DNA of 64,000 nt from Ideonella sp. (GTDB taxonomy: Bacteria; Pseudomonadota; Gammaproteobacteria; Burkholderiales; Burkholderiaceae_C): assembly GCA_015075545.1 (NCBI GenBank), contig JABTUC010000001.1, forward strand, positions 682,001-746,000. Reading direction: 5' to 3'. Shown here piece after piece: positions 33,801 to 43,785 of this stretch. Below the pieces are notes generated by a model. That model ran no database searches and was not told where the DNA came from. It was given only the letters and a program-made list of their open reading frames with translations. The position numbers and the translations under genes are program-made. How positions within the stretch are numbered: position 1 is the first letter of the stretch; every line of letters starts with the position of its first letter.

Positions 33801-35879
33801 GTGGCGCGCATCGAGACCTCGCTGCCGCGCTGGCCGGGCTGGCGCCATCTGCCACGCGACACGCGCGACACGCTGTTCCTGCTGGCGGTGATCGGCTGGA
33901 CGGTGCTGCCGCATCTCGCGCGGCTGCCGTGGTGGTGCGTGGCACTGAGCGCCCTGGTGCTGGTCTGGCGGGCGCACCTGGCGCTGGCCAATCTGCGCCT
34001 GCCGGGGCGGGTGCCGATCGCCGCGCTGCTGGTCAGCGCGGTGCTGCTGACGCTGTGGAGCGAGCAGAGCCTGTTCGGCAAGGAGGCCGGCGTCACGATG
34101 CTGGTGGTGCTGATGTCGCTCAAGACGCTCGAGCTGCGCGCGCGACGTGACGCGCTGGTGGTGTTCTTCCTCGGCTTCTTCCTCGTGCTGACGCATTTCC
34201 TCTATTCGCAGTCGCTGTTCACCGCGCTGGCGATGCTGGTGTCGGTGTGGGGGCTGCTGACCGCGCTGGTACTGGCTCACATGCCGGTGGGCAAGCCGTC
34301 GCTGCGCCAGGCCGGCGCGCTGGCGGCGCGCAGCGCGCTGTTCGGCGCGCCGGTGATGGTGGCGCTGTTCCTGCTGTTTCCGCGCGTCGGGCCGCTGTGG
34401 GGCACGCCGCAGGACGCGCTCGGGCGCACGGGGCTGTCGGGCACCTTGCGCCTCGGTGGCGTGGCCGAGATCGCCAACGACGACGCCGTCGCCTTTCGCG
34501 TGCGCTTCGACGGTGGCATGGTCGCGCAACCCGAGCAGTTGTACTTCCGCGGCCCGGTGCTGAGCCGCTTCGACGGCGTCGAATGGCGCCGCCGTCCATT
34601 CGGCAACGGCGCCGATGCGACACGCCGGGCACCGGCGGTGCGGACGATCGGCGCGCCGCTGAGCTACGAGGTGACGCTCGAGCCGATCCGCCTGCCGCTG
34701 CTGCCGCTGCTGGAGGCCACGCCCGATACGGCCGAATCGGCACCGCAGCTCGAGGGCTACTCGCTGACGCTGCGCCCCGACCTGCAGTGGCAGACCGATC
34801 GTCTCGTCACCGAGCGCGTTCGCTTCAGGGCGCAGGCGTGGCCGCGTTTCGAATACGGCGCCACGCTCGACGCCGACGAGCGTTTCGAGGCGCTGTACCT
34901 GCCCCGCGGGTTCAACCCGCGCGTGCTGGCGTGGGCCACCGCCTTCAAGCGCGAGCAGGCGCTGCAGGGTGCCGACGCCATCACGCTCGGCGGCGCGGTG
35001 CTGGACTACATCCGCCGGGGCGACTTCAGCTACACGCTGGCGCCCGGCTTCTACGGCCGCGATGCCATCGACGAGTTCTGGCTCGACCGCCGCGCGGGTT
35101 TCTGCGAGCACTTCGCGGCTGCCTTCGTGGTCGTGATGCGCGCGCTCGGGGTGCCGGCGCGCGTCGTCACCGGCTACCAGGGTGCCGAACGCGCGCCGGC
35201 CAGGGGCTACTACATCGTCCGCCAGAGCCATGCTCACGCCTGGGCCGAGGTCTGGCAGTCGCGGCGCGGCTGGGTGCGGATGGATCCCACCGCCGCGGTG
35301 GATCCCGATCGCGTCGCGCGCAGCCGTCCGCTCGAGCCGGCGCCGGGCATCGTCGCCGGCGCACTGCGCACGGTGAGCCCCGCGTTGATGCAGCAACTGC
35401 GAGACGGCTGGGAGGCCGTGAACAACGCTTGGAACCAGTGGGTGCTGAACTACTCGCGCACGCAGCAGTTCGATCTGCTCAAGGGCCTGGGATTCGCTGC
35501 CCCCGACTGGGCGACGCTGGGCCTGATCGTGCTGTTGCTGGCGGCGGGAGCGGCGATCGCCGCAGCAGCATGGGCACTGTGGGACCGCCACCGCCAGGAT
35601 CCGTGGCAGCGCCTGCAGGCTCGTGTCCGCGATGCCCTGGCGCCGCTGGGCGTGGCGGCGCGCGGCTGCGACTCGCCTCGGCGGCTGGCCGCGATGGTGC
35701 GCGAGCGTCTGGGCGAGCACAGCGATCTGCTGGCGTACGAACTCGACGCGCTCGATCGCCTCCGCTACGGGCCGCAGGCGCGGCAGCGCCCCGACCCGGC
35801 CTGGTGGCAGCGCTTTTCGTTCGAGGCCTCGCGGCTGCGTCGCGCACGCCACGGTCGAGCAGCCTTGCGCGCGGGGTAG
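33801..35879 (+). CDS. Transglutaminase-like membrane protein (DUF3488/DUF4129)
   Basis: 692 aa from GTG 33801, 10 nt after the DUF58 gene. The N-terminal region has about six membrane segments (DUF3488). A periplasmic transglutaminase-like domain carries Cys435 (AGFCEHFA), His479 (SHAHAWAEVW) and an Asp in RMDPTA. A final membrane helix (LGLIVLLLAAGAAIAAAAW) and a cytoplasmic DUF4129 tail follow. The Cys-His-Asp triad suggests a peptidase or amidase on an envelope substrate. Completes the moxR cluster and converges on comEC. Confidence 0.92.
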   Translation: MARIETSLPRWPGWRHLPRDTRDTLFLLAVIGWTVLPHLARLPWWCVALSALVLVWRAHLALANLRLPGRVPIAALLVSAVLLTLWSEQSLFGKEAGVTMLVVLMSLKTLELRARRDALVVFFLGFFLVLTHFLYSQSLFTALAMLVSVWGLLTALVLAHMPVGKPSLRQAGALAARSALFGAPVMVALFLLFPRVGPLWGTPQDALGRTGLSGTLRLGGVAEIANDDAVAFRVRFDGGMVAQPEQLYFRGPVLSRFDGVEWRRRPFGNGADATRRAPAVRTIGAPLSYEVTLEPIRLPLLPLLEATPDTAESAPQLEGYSLTLRPDLQWQTDRLVTERVRFRAQAWPRFEYGATLDADERFEALYLPRGFNPRVLAWATAFKREQALQGADAITLGGAVLDYIRRGDFSYTLAPGFYGRDAIDEFWLDRRAGFCEHFAAAFVVVMRALGVPARVVTGYQGAERAPARGYYIVRQSHAHAWAEVWQSRRGWVRMDPTAAVDPDRVARSRPLEPAPGIVAGALRTVSPALMQQLRDGWEAVNNAWNQWVLNYSRTQQFDLLKGLGFAAPDWATLGLIVLLLAAGAAIAAAAWALWDRHRQDPWQRLQARVRDALAPLGVAARGCDSPRRLAAMVRERLGEHSDLLAYELDALDRLRYGPQARQRPDPAWWQRFSFEASRLRRARHGRAALRAG

Positions 35880-35945
35880 TCGAACCCTGCGACGGCGCCA
35901 TGCCGACGCGACGGCACTGCTGTGCCGCAGCCGAGCGGCCTCGCC

Positions 35946-38387
35946 TCAGCGGCTTGCCTGCTCGGCCGTGCCTGGCGAGACCTCGGGCGCTCCGAGCGGC
36001 CGCTGCGTCCAGTGCCAATAGCGCCGCCGCGCGTCGCGCGAGCACTGTGCGGCGCCGTCGCGCCATGTCCAGGCGCCGCAGCGGTCGCTGCGCACCAGCG
36101 CGATTCCGTGCGCCCGATACCGCAACTCGATCTCCGGCGCCGGATGGCCGAAGCGACTGCGGTAGCCCGCCTGGACCAGCGCGACCTGCGGCTGCACCGC
36201 GTCGACGAAGGCCGCACTCGACGACGTCTTGCTGCCGTGGTGCGGCACCAGCATCAACATGCTTTGCAGCGTCGATCCCGCGCGGGCGAGCAGTGCCGCT
36301 TCCTGCCTGGCTTCGATGTCGCCACTGAGCAGCGCGCTGCGGCCGGCCGCGTCGCTGACCCGCAGCACACACGACAGCGCGTTAGACTTGGTTGCGACGG
36401 CGTAGTCGGCCGCGTCGGGATGCAGCACCTCGAAAGCCACGCCGTCCCATTGCCAGCGATGACCCGCCACACAGCGCCGGTGCGATGCGACCCCGGCGAG
36501 CAGCGGGTGCTCGGGTGCCAGCGACGTGCTCCAGTGGGCCACCGGCACTGCGGCGCGCACCGAAGCCGCGCCACCGACGTGATCGCTGTCGCGATGGCTG
36601 AGCATCAGCAGATCGATGCGCCGCTCGCCGCGTGCGCGCAGCAACGGCACGATGATGCGCTGGCCGGCGTCGGCATCGCGCGCGTACCCCGGCCCGGTGT
36701 CGTACAGCAGCAGATGCGAATGCGTGCGCACCAAGGCCGCGGTGCCCTGCCCGACGTCGGGCACCACGAGCTCGAAATGCCCCGGTGGCGGATGCGCCAC
36801 GGCCGGCAGCAGGAGCGGCATCGCCAGTGGCACCGCCAACAGGCGCAGCCGCCAAGGCAGCGGCAGCAGGCCGAGCAGCGCCGCGGCCGTCCCTGCGATG
36901 GCGGCCCATGTCGGCGCCGCCGGTACCGTCCACACCGCGGCCGGCCACGTCGTGATGACTTGCAGCAGCCAGACCAGCCCCGCCACCGCTGCGGCCGCCG
37001 GCTGCCACAGCCACGGGACGATCATGCCGGTCAATGCCAGCGGCGTGACGACCAGCGTGACCCACGGTATGGCCACCAGATTGGCGGCGAAACCGACCAG
37101 CGACACCTGCTGAAAGAACGCCAGCGACAACGGTGCCAGCCCGAGCGTGGCGATCACCTGCGTGCGCAACGCCGTTCGCAGGCGCGCCGGCAACGCAGCC
37201 GGGGACGCGCCGGTTTGCAGGGGGTCGCTCGCCATCAGCAGGCCCACTGCGGCGAACGACAACCAGAACCCTGCCTGCAGCAGCGCCCACGGGTCCACTG
37301 CCGTGACGACCACGGCCGCGGCCGCGAGCACCAGAGGCCACGGCCAATGCGTGCCTGCGGCACGCAGCAGCACGGCGGCGGCGAGCATCAGCAGTGTGCG
37401 TTGCGCGGGCACGCCGAAGCCGGCCAGCAGCGCGTACAGCGCCGCCACCAGCAACCCGCCCGCACGGCCGGCCTGCGGCGCCGGCCACCACAGGCACGCG
37501 CGGCTGCTGCGTCGCCACGCCCAGCCGATGAGGCCACCGGCCAGCCAGGCGAACATCGTGATATGCACGCCGCTGATGCTCATCAGATGCGCCACGCCGG
37601 CGTCGCGGAACAGATTCCAGTCGTCGCGAGCGATCGCCGCCTGGTCGCCGACCGCGAGCGCGGCCAGCACACCGGCGGCCCGGGTGTCGCGCACGCGCAG
37701 CAGCAGCGCATCGCGCACCGCCTGGCGCGCGCGCTCGATCGGCCGCCACGCGCCTTCGCCGAGCAGCCGAGGCTGCGGCCCTGCCACGGTGTTGCGCACG
37801 ATGCCGGTGGCGCCGAAACCCTGCTCGAACAACCACAACTCGCCGTCGAAGCCGTGCGGATTCATCGCCGCGTGCGGCCGGCGCAGACGCAGCGGCAACT
37901 GCCAGCGCTGCCCCGCGCGCAGATCGACCTGCGGCGCGGCGAGCGAGCCGTCGTCGGCGGTGTGCGACCACGACAACGCCAGCAACTTCGGCAGCGCCAC
38001 GGCGCGTCCATCGGTCGAGGCCGACTCGACGGCAAAGACGAAACGCACGCCGTCGCTCGAAAGCTGCGGCATGCGGTCGACGCTGCCCGTGACCAGCAGG
38101 TTGCGGCCCTCGAGGGCACCCGACAGCTGCGCAGCAAGGCGCTGCTCGGCGCGCCAGGCGGTGCTGCCGAACGCAGCCATCGCCAACGCGACGCACAGCA
38201 GCGCGTGGCTCGCGCGGTGTTGCCACAGTGCCACCAGCACCACACCCAAGAGCCCGCCCGTCGCGCAGGCGAGGTTCGCGCCCGCCGGCCACAGCGACGG
38301 TTGCTGCAACTGCAGCGCCACGCCGCCGAGCCAGGCCAGCATCGCGCTGGCCCAGCGCCACCCAGGGTCGCCGGCGGCTGCGTGCAT
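35946..38387 (-). CDS. comEC: DNA internalization-related competence protein ComEC/Rec2
   Basis: 813 aa inner-membrane channel for transforming DNA. The N-terminal soluble domain (DUF4131) covers about residues 30-200. The competence membrane domain contains GVAHLMSISGVHITMFAWLA and many hydrophobic helices to about residue 520. The C-terminal metallo-beta-lactamase-like domain has the metal motif LSHRDSDHVGG and a further His in VPHHGSKTSSS. Full length and apparently intact, so natural transformation is possible if pili genes exist elsewhere. Confidence 0.94.
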   Translation of the reverse strand: MHAAAGDPGWRWASAMLAWLGGVALQLQQPSLWPAGANLACATGGLLGVVLVALWQHRASHALLCVALAMAAFGSTAWRAEQRLAAQLSGALEGRNLLVTGSVDRMPQLSSDGVRFVFAVESASTDGRAVALPKLLALSWSHTADDGSLAAPQVDLRAGQRWQLPLRLRRPHAAMNPHGFDGELWLFEQGFGATGIVRNTVAGPQPRLLGEGAWRPIERARQAVRDALLLRVRDTRAAGVLAALAVGDQAAIARDDWNLFRDAGVAHLMSISGVHITMFAWLAGGLIGWAWRRSSRACLWWPAPQAGRAGGLLVAALYALLAGFGVPAQRTLLMLAAAVLLRAAGTHWPWPLVLAAAAVVVTAVDPWALLQAGFWLSFAAVGLLMASDPLQTGASPAALPARLRTALRTQVIATLGLAPLSLAFFQQVSLVGFAANLVAIPWVTLVVTPLALTGMIVPWLWQPAAAAVAGLVWLLQVITTWPAAVWTVPAAPTWAAIAGTAAALLGLLPLPWRLRLLAVPLAMPLLLPAVAHPPPGHFELVVPDVGQGTAALVRTHSHLLLYDTGPGYARDADAGQRIIVPLLRARGERRIDLLMLSHRDSDHVGGAASVRAAVPVAHWSTSLAPEHPLLAGVASHRRCVAGHRWQWDGVAFEVLHPDAADYAVATKSNALSCVLRVSDAAGRSALLSGDIEARQEAALLARAGSTLQSMLMLVPHHGSKTSSSAAFVDAVQPQVALVQAGYRSRFGHPAPEIELRYRAHGIALVRSDRCGAWTWRDGAAQCSRDARRRYWHWTQRPLGAPEVSPGTAEQASR

Positions 38388-38478
38388 CGGCCGCAGTGTA
38401 GGTTCGCCGCCCGCAGTACGGACGCCGGACGCAAGCCCGCGGTACCATGCCCGCCTGCTCTCTCAACGACCGCCTCTC

Positions 38479-38934
38479 ATGTCCGTCTACAACCGCCTCG
38501 AAACGCTGGGTATCAGCCTGCCGCCGTTGGCCACGCCGGCCGCCGCCTACGTGCCGTTCGTGCGCACCGGATCGCTGCTGTTTCTCTCGGGCCACATCGC
38601 GCGGCGCAACGGCAAGCCGTGGGTCGGGCAACTGGGCAACGGCGTGGCCACCGCCGAAGGCAAGGCCGCCGCCCGCGCGGTGGCGATCGAGCTGATGGGC
38701 ACGCTGCATGCCGCGCTGGGCGACCTCGGCAAGGTCAAGCGCATCGTCAAGCTGCTCGGTCTGGTGAACAGCGCGCCCACGTTCACCGAGCACCATCTGG
38801 TGATCAACGGCGCATCGGAGCTGCTGGGCGAGGTGTTCGGCGAAGCCGGCGCCCATGCGCGGTCGGCCTTCGGCGTCGCGCAGATCCCGCTGGGCGCCTG
38901 CGTGGAGATCGAGCTGATCGCCGAAGTCGCGTGA
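38479..38934 (+). CDS. RidA family protein
   Basis: 151 aa. YjgF/RidA fold: VPFVRTGSLLFLSGHIARRN near the N-terminus, GDLGKVKRIVKLLGLVNSAP in the middle and ARSAFGVAQIPLGACVEIEL at the end, with the family Arg before the Pro-x-Gly turn. RidA proteins hydrolyse reactive enamine/imine intermediates; this longer (about 150 aa) subgroup is less well characterised and may have another substrate. Divergent from comEC, upstream of dsbB with 55 nt between. Confidence 0.9.
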   Translation: MSVYNRLETLGISLPPLATPAAAYVPFVRTGSLLFLSGHIARRNGKPWVGQLGNGVATAEGKAAARAVAIELMGTLHAALGDLGKVKRIVKLLGLVNSAPTFTEHHLVINGASELLGEVFGEAGAHARSAFGVAQIPLGACVEIELIAEVA

Positions 38935-38989
38935 GTCCCAGCGCTGCGGTCTCGCCCGATGGCCGCTGCATGACGCGGGCGGCGTCACG

Positions 38990-39460
38990 ATGAGCCGCGC
39001 CGTCTTCGGGTTCACGCTGCTGGCATCGCTCGGTGCGATCGCCGCTGCGCTCGTGACCCAGTATGGGTTCGACATGCAACCTTGCCCTTGGTGCGTGCTG
39101 CAGCGGCTCGTCTTTGCCGCGCTGGCGCTGGTCGGGCTGCTCGGCCTGCTGTGGCGTGCGCGCACCGGCCGGCGCGTGGCGGCAACGCTGGGCGTCGTGC
39201 TGGCCGCGCTCGGGGTGGCCGCGGCGCTGTGGCAGCACGTGGTGGCGGCGCACTCGACGTCGTGCAACTTGACTCTGGCCGACCGCATCATCTCGGGCGC
39301 GCAGCTCGATGTCTGGCTGCCGCAGGTGTTCGCCGCCACCGCCTCGTGCGCCGACGCCGCGGTGTCGCTGTTCGGGCTGCCGTACGAATACTGGAGCCTG
39401 GCGCTGTTCGCCGTGCTCGGCGTGGCGCTGATGATGGCGCTGCTGCAGCGCGGCCGCTAG
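38990..39460 (+). CDS. dsbB: Disulfide bond formation protein B
   Basis: 156 aa, four membrane helices. It re-oxidises periplasmic DsbA and passes electrons to quinone. The first periplasmic loop has Cys32-Pro-Trp-Cys35 with the quinone-site LQR following; the second loop holds Cys92 and Cys120. All four redox cysteines are present. It converges on the hydroxy-acid oxidase gene. Confidence 0.93.
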   Translation: MSRAVFGFTLLASLGAIAAALVTQYGFDMQPCPWCVLQRLVFAALALVGLLGLLWRARTGRRVAATLGVVLAALGVAAALWQHVVAAHSTSCNLTLADRIISGAQLDVWLPQVFAATASCADAAVSLFGLPYEYWSLALFAVLGVALMMALLQRGR

Positions 39461-39529
39461 GGCCTGTTCACGCTACGGGCGCCAGTGCGAGCGGGCCTGG
39501 CAAGCCGCAGAGCTGGGCGTGACACCCCT

Positions 39530-40687
39530 TCAGCGCGTCGGCGCCACCCCGACGTGGCTGCGCTCGATGGCCGCGATGTCGGCCGCGCCGATCAGCGTCA
39601 TCGTGCGCTCGAGTTCCTCGCGCAGCCGCTGCAGCACGGCATGCGCACCGGCCTGGCCGTCGCAGGCCAGCCCGAGCAGCGGCATGCGACCGACGAATGC
39701 CGCGCGCGCGCCGAGCGCCAGCGCCTTGACGATATCGCTGCCGCGCCGGATGCCGCTGTCGACGAACACCGGAATGCGCGCCTGCACGGCCTCGATCACC
39801 GGCGGCAGCGCCGCGATGCTCGCCGGTGCGGCGTCGAGCTGGCGGCCGCCGTGGTTGGAGACGACGAGCGCATCGACGCCGTGGGCCAGCGCACGCCGCG
39901 CATCGTCGGGGTGCAGAACACCTTTGAGCACCAGCGGTCCGTCCCACAGCCGGCGCAGCCATGCCAGCGACTCCCAGGTCAGGCTGCGGTCCATCGTGCG
40001 CGCGAGCATCGCCGCCTGCGCCTGCGCGCCGGCCGCGCCTTCGCCCTCGGTGAGGTTGACGAATCTCGGTGTGCCGTGGCGCAGTTGCGCGAGCAGCCAG
40101 CGCGGACGGGTGGCGACGTCGAGCACGGTGGCGATGCCGGGCCGCCATGGCAGCTTGAAACCGTTGCGCACGTCGCGTTCGCGCCAGCCGCTGACCGGCA
40201 CGTCCACCGTCAGCACGAGCGCGTGGCAGCCGGCCGCGCGGGCACGCCGCACCATCTGCTCGGCGATGCCGCGCTCGGACATCACGTAGAGCTGGAACCA
40301 CATCACCGCTGCCGCGCCGCCCGCATCGCGCACCGCGTCGCGCACGACCTCGACGCGCGAGTTCGACGCAGTGGACAGCACGAACGGCAGACCTGCGCCG
40401 GCGGTCGCGCGCGCCAGCAGCACGTCGCCGCCTGCTCGCACCAGACCGTTCAGGCCGAGCGGCGCGACGCCGATCGGAGCTGCCCAGCGGGAACCGAACA
40501 CCTCGACGCCGGTATCGACCCGCGCCGTGTCGCGCAGGCAGGTGGGCCACAGGTGCAGCCGCTCCAGCTCGGCGAGGTTGCGTTGCAGGCAGCGCTCGTC
40601 CTCGGCAGCGCCGTCGACGTAGTCGAACACGAAGCGCGGCAGACGCCGCCGCGCGCGGCGCCGCAGATCGGCGAAATTCAGCAGCAT
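39530..40687 (-). CDS. FMN-dependent alpha-hydroxy-acid oxidase/dehydrogenase
   Basis: 385 aa TIM-barrel flavoprotein of the lactate / mandelate / glycolate oxidase family. Features: N-terminal FVFDYVDGAAEDERCLQRN, FMN-binding APIGVAPLGLNGL, FQLYV, VLTVDVPVSGWRERD, catalytic His with Arg in SNHGGRQLD and DSGIRRGSDIVKAL. It oxidises an L-2-hydroxy acid to the 2-oxo acid, with quinone or oxygen as acceptor; substrate not predictable, with mandelate- or lactate-type relatives the closest by eye. It stands alone; the 187-nt gap to korB (40688-40874) shows nothing clear. Confidence 0.9.
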   Translation of the reverse strand: MLLNFADLRRRARRRLPRFVFDYVDGAAEDERCLQRNLAELERLHLWPTCLRDTARVDTGVEVFGSRWAAPIGVAPLGLNGLVRAGGDVLLARATAGAGLPFVLSTASNSRVEVVRDAVRDAGGAAAVMWFQLYVMSERGIAEQMVRRARAAGCHALVLTVDVPVSGWRERDVRNGFKLPWRPGIATVLDVATRPRWLLAQLRHGTPRFVNLTEGEGAAGAQAQAAMLARTMDRSLTWESLAWLRRLWDGPLVLKGVLHPDDARRALAHGVDALVVSNHGGRQLDAAPASIAALPPVIEAVQARIPVFVDSGIRRGSDIVKALALGARAAFVGRMPLLGLACDGQAGAHAVLQRLREELERTMTLIGAADIAAIERSHVGVAPTR

Positions 40688-40874
40688 CGCGACGCCGGTC
40701 TGGTACGCGGACGGTCAGCCACGGCGTGGCTGGGCAGCGCGACCAACCGCGTCAGGCTCATCGAGCCGGAGATCGGGGGCGGCGGCAAACAGCGCCGGAG
40801 GGCCGGCACCGTGGCGCCGATCGATCCGTGCATCGCCCGCGACGGCCGCGCGTGCGCCGGTCTTGCGACCACGG

Positions 40875-41930
40875 CTAGCGCAACGAGGCGTTGATTTTCG
40901 CCAGCGCATTCGCGCCGGGGCACAGCTCGGTCTCGCCCAGCGTGTTGAGCGGCTTGTGCACGGTCTTCAACGCGGCGTGCAGATCGCCGGCACGGGTGTC
41001 GACGTAGATCAGGCCCGTGACCACCTCGCCGGTGGCCTGCAGTTGCTGCAGATGATTCATCGCCCCGAGCCGGTCGGTAGGGTCGTAGTCGGCGTGCAGC
41101 TTGCGCAGCCGCATGATCGAGCCGTCGGCGTTGGGCAGGTCGAGCGTCTCGCCGGGCGCCGGCTCGGCCTTGATCTCGGGGCCGAGGGCGATGAAGTCGA
41201 TGCGGTTCATCGCCTCGTTGTGCTGGCGCACGTACTCGTAGCTGCGTGTGCTGCCGTCGTGGTTGTTGAACGCCACGCACGGGCTGATGACGTCGAGGAA
41301 GGCCGCGCCGCCGTGCTCGATGGCGCCCTTGATCAGCGGCACCAGCTGCGCCTTGTCGCCCGAGAAGCCGCGCGCGACGTAGGTGGCGCCGAGCTGCAGT
41401 GCCATGCCGACCAGGTCGACCGGCGAGTCGTTGTTGATCGCGCCCTTCTTGCTGCGGCTGCCGCGGTCGGCGGTGGCCGAGAACTGGCCCTTGGTGAGGC
41501 CGTAGACGCCGTTGTTCTCGACGATGTAGACCATGCGCACGCCGCGGCGCATGGCGTGCGCGAACTGCCCGAGGCCGATCGACGCCGAATCGCCGTCGCC
41601 CGACACGCCGAGGTACAGCAGCTCTCGGTTGGCCAGGTTGGCGCCGGTGAGCACGCTGGGCATGCGGCCGTGCACGGTGTTGAAGCCGTGGCTGGCGCCG
41701 AGGAAGTAGTCGGGCGTCTTCGAGCTGCAGCCGATGCCCGAGAGCTTGGCCACGCGGTGCGGCTCGACGTCGAGCTCCCAGCAGGCCTGCACGATCGCCG
41801 CCGAGATCGAGTCGTGGCCGCAGCCGGCGCACAGCGTCGACACCTTGCCTTCGTAGTCGCGCCGCGTGTGGCCGACCTTGTTCCTGGCCAGCGTGGGGTG
41901 GTGCAGGCGCGGTTTGGCGATGTAGGTCAT
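40875..41930 (-). CDS. korB: 2-oxoacid:acceptor oxidoreductase, beta subunit
   Basis: 351 aa thiamine-diphosphate subunit. The N-terminal Cys pair LCAGCGH (Cys34, Cys37) and GIGCSS (Cys68) are the Fe-S/TPP region, and GDGDSASIG is the TPP motif. It partners the alpha subunit 7 nt upstream and the flavin/ferredoxin subunit to oxidise 2-oxoglutarate (or a related 2-oxo acid) to the CoA thioester. It is the last gene of the korC-korA-korB unit. Confidence 0.92.
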   Translation of the reverse strand: MTYIAKPRLHHPTLARNKVGHTRRDYEGKVSTLCAGCGHDSISAAIVQACWELDVEPHRVAKLSGIGCSSKTPDYFLGASHGFNTVHGRMPSVLTGANLANRELLYLGVSGDGDSASIGLGQFAHAMRRGVRMVYIVENNGVYGLTKGQFSATADRGSRSKKGAINNDSPVDLVGMALQLGATYVARGFSGDKAQLVPLIKGAIEHGGAAFLDVISPCVAFNNHDGSTRSYEYVRQHNEAMNRIDFIALGPEIKAEPAPGETLDLPNADGSIMRLRKLHADYDPTDRLGAMNHLQQLQATGEVVTGLIYVDTRAGDLHAALKTVHKPLNTLGETELCPGANALAKINASLR

Positions 41931-41937
41931 GGCAGGT

Positions 41938-43785
41938 TCACACCTTCTCGCGGCGCGGCGAAACCGCCAGCGCGTGCACGTGCTTGGTGATGGCGTCGGT
42001 GATGAAGCGCGCGGTGATCGGCGTGCCGTCGTAGTGCAGCACCGCGATCAGCCACGCCGGATCGATCTCCAGCTCGTTGATCAAGAGCGTGCGCATCTGC
42101 GCGTCGCGGTTCTGCTCGACGACGAAGACATGGTCGTGCGCGTCGATGAACTCGCGCACGCTGTCGGGGAACGGAAATGCGCGCAGCCGCATCGCGTCGA
42201 GGTGGATGCCCTCGCCGGCCAGCGCCGCCAGCGCCTCGTCCATCGCCGGCGCGGTGGAGCCGAAGTAGATCACGCCCAGCCGCGTCTTCTTGGCCGCGGC
42301 GCGCACCAGCGGCTGCGGCACCAGCTTCGCCGCGGTGTCGAACTTCTTCAGCAGCCGCTGCACGTTGTAGATGTAGTCGGGCCCGGCCTCCGAGTAGCGC
42401 GCGTACGGGTCGCGCGTGGTGCCGCGCGTGAAGTAGGCGCCGCGCGTGGGATGCGTGCCGGGGAGCGTGCGCCACGGGATGCCGTCGCCGTCGACGTCCT
42501 TGTAGCGGCCGAAGTCGCGGCCGGCCTCGAGGTCGGCCGCGCTCATCACCTTGCCGCGGTCGTAGCGACGGGCGTCGTCCCACTGCAGCGGCTCGCACAG
42601 ACGTTGATTCATGCCGATGTCGAGGTCGGTCATCACGAACACCGGCGTCTGCAGGCGGTCGGCCAGGTCGAGCGCCGCCGCGGCATGCTCGAAGCACTCG
42701 GCCGGGTCCTGCGGCAGCAGCATCGGGTGCTTGGTGTCGCCGTGCGACGCGTAGGCACTCGAGATCAGGTCGGCCTGCTGGGTGCGCGTGGGCATGCCGG
42801 TGGACGGCCCGCCGCGCTGCACGTCGATGATCGTCATCGGGATCTCGGCGAAGTACGCCAGCCCGATGAACTCGGTCATCAGCGACACGCCGGGGCCCGA
42901 GGTGGCGGTGAAGGCGCGTGCGCCGTTCCAGCCGGCGCCGGTGACGATGCCGATCGAGGCGATCTCGTCTTCGGCCTGGATGATCGCGAAGCGGTTCTCG
43001 CCGGTCTCGGGGTCGACGCGCAGCTTGCGGCAGTAGCGCTCGAACGCCTCGGCGAGCGACGACGACGGCGTGATCGGATACCAGGCGCACACGGTGGCAC
43101 CGCCGTAGACGCAGCCCAGCGCGGCGGCCGCGTTGCCCTCCATGAAAATGCGCTCGCCCACCAGGTTGGCGCGCCGCACCTTGAGGCCCATCGCCGGGCT
43201 GCGCGGCGGGCGCAGATGGTCGGTGGCGAAGCTGCGGCCGGCGTGCAGCGCGCGCACGTTGCTTTCGAGCAGGCGCTCCTTGCCCTTGTACTGCTCGCCG
43301 AACAGGCTCTCGATGACTGCGGGGTCGACGTCCATCAGCACCGACAGCGCACCGAGCACCATGATGTTCTTGAACAGCGTGCGCTGGCGCGGGTCTTCGT
43401 AGGTGGCGTTGCAGATCGCGGTGACCGGCATGCCGATGACGTTGATGTCCTCGCGGAACGCGCTGGCCGGCAGCGGCTTGGTGCTGTCGTAGAAGAGGTA
43501 GCCGCCGGGCTCGATCTCGGCGACGTCGGCGTCCCAGGTCTGCGGGTTCATCGCCACCATCATGTCGATGCCGCCGCGCCGTCCGAGCCAGCCCTGCTCG
43601 CTGACGCGCACCTCGTACCAGGTGGGCAGGCCCTGGATGTTGCTCGGGAAGATGTTGCGCGGGCTGACCGGCACGCCCATGCGCAGGATGGCCTTGGCGA
43701 ACAGCTCGTTGGCCGAGGCCGAGCCCGAGCCGTTGACGTTGGCGAACTTGACGACGAAGTCGTTGACGGCTTCGATGCGCTTCAT
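41938..43785 (-). CDS. korA: 2-oxoacid:acceptor oxidoreductase, alpha (fused gamma-alpha) subunit
   Basis: 615 aa. The N-terminal ~190 residues are the gamma domain (NVNGSGSASANELFAKAILR, GWLGRRGGIDMM). From about residue 200 the alpha domain begins (NLVGERIFMEGNAAAALGCV) with CAWYPITPSSSLAEAF, the YPITPSS motif that contacts substrate. ATG 43785 overlaps the stop of the upstream gene (ATGA) and has GGAG upstream. Confidence 0.93.
   Translation of the reverse strand: MKRIEAVNDFVVKFANVNGSGSASANELFAKAILRMGVPVSPRNIFPSNIQGLPTWYEVRVSEQGWLGRRGGIDMMVAMNPQTWDADVAEIEPGGYLFYDSTKPLPASAFREDINVIGMPVTAICNATYEDPRQRTLFKNIMVLGALSVLMDVDPAVIESLFGEQYKGKERLLESNVRALHAGRSFATDHLRPPRSPAMGLKVRRANLVGERIFMEGNAAAALGCVYGGATVCAWYPITPSSSLAEAFERYCRKLRVDPETGENRFAIIQAEDEIASIGIVTGAGWNGARAFTATSGPGVSLMTEFIGLAYFAEIPMTIIDVQRGGPSTGMPTRTQQADLISSAYASHGDTKHPMLLPQDPAECFEHAAAALDLADRLQTPVFVMTDLDIGMNQRLCEPLQWDDARRYDRGKVMSAADLEAGRDFGRYKDVDGDGIPWRTLPGTHPTRGAYFTRGTTRDPYARYSEAGPDYIYNVQRLLKKFDTAAKLVPQPLVRAAAKKTRLGVIYFGSTAPAMDEALAALAGEGIHLDAMRLRAFPFPDSVREFIDAHDHVFVVEQNRDAQMRTLLINELEIDPAWLIAVLHYDGTPITARFITDAITKHVHALAVSPRREKV

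Noticed and set aside
35922..39339. Open frames of about 1000 codons opposite or out of frame with comEC and its neighbours
   Set aside because: They overlap comEC, RidA and dsbB, have no domains or ribosome sites, and consist of repetitive basic residues.
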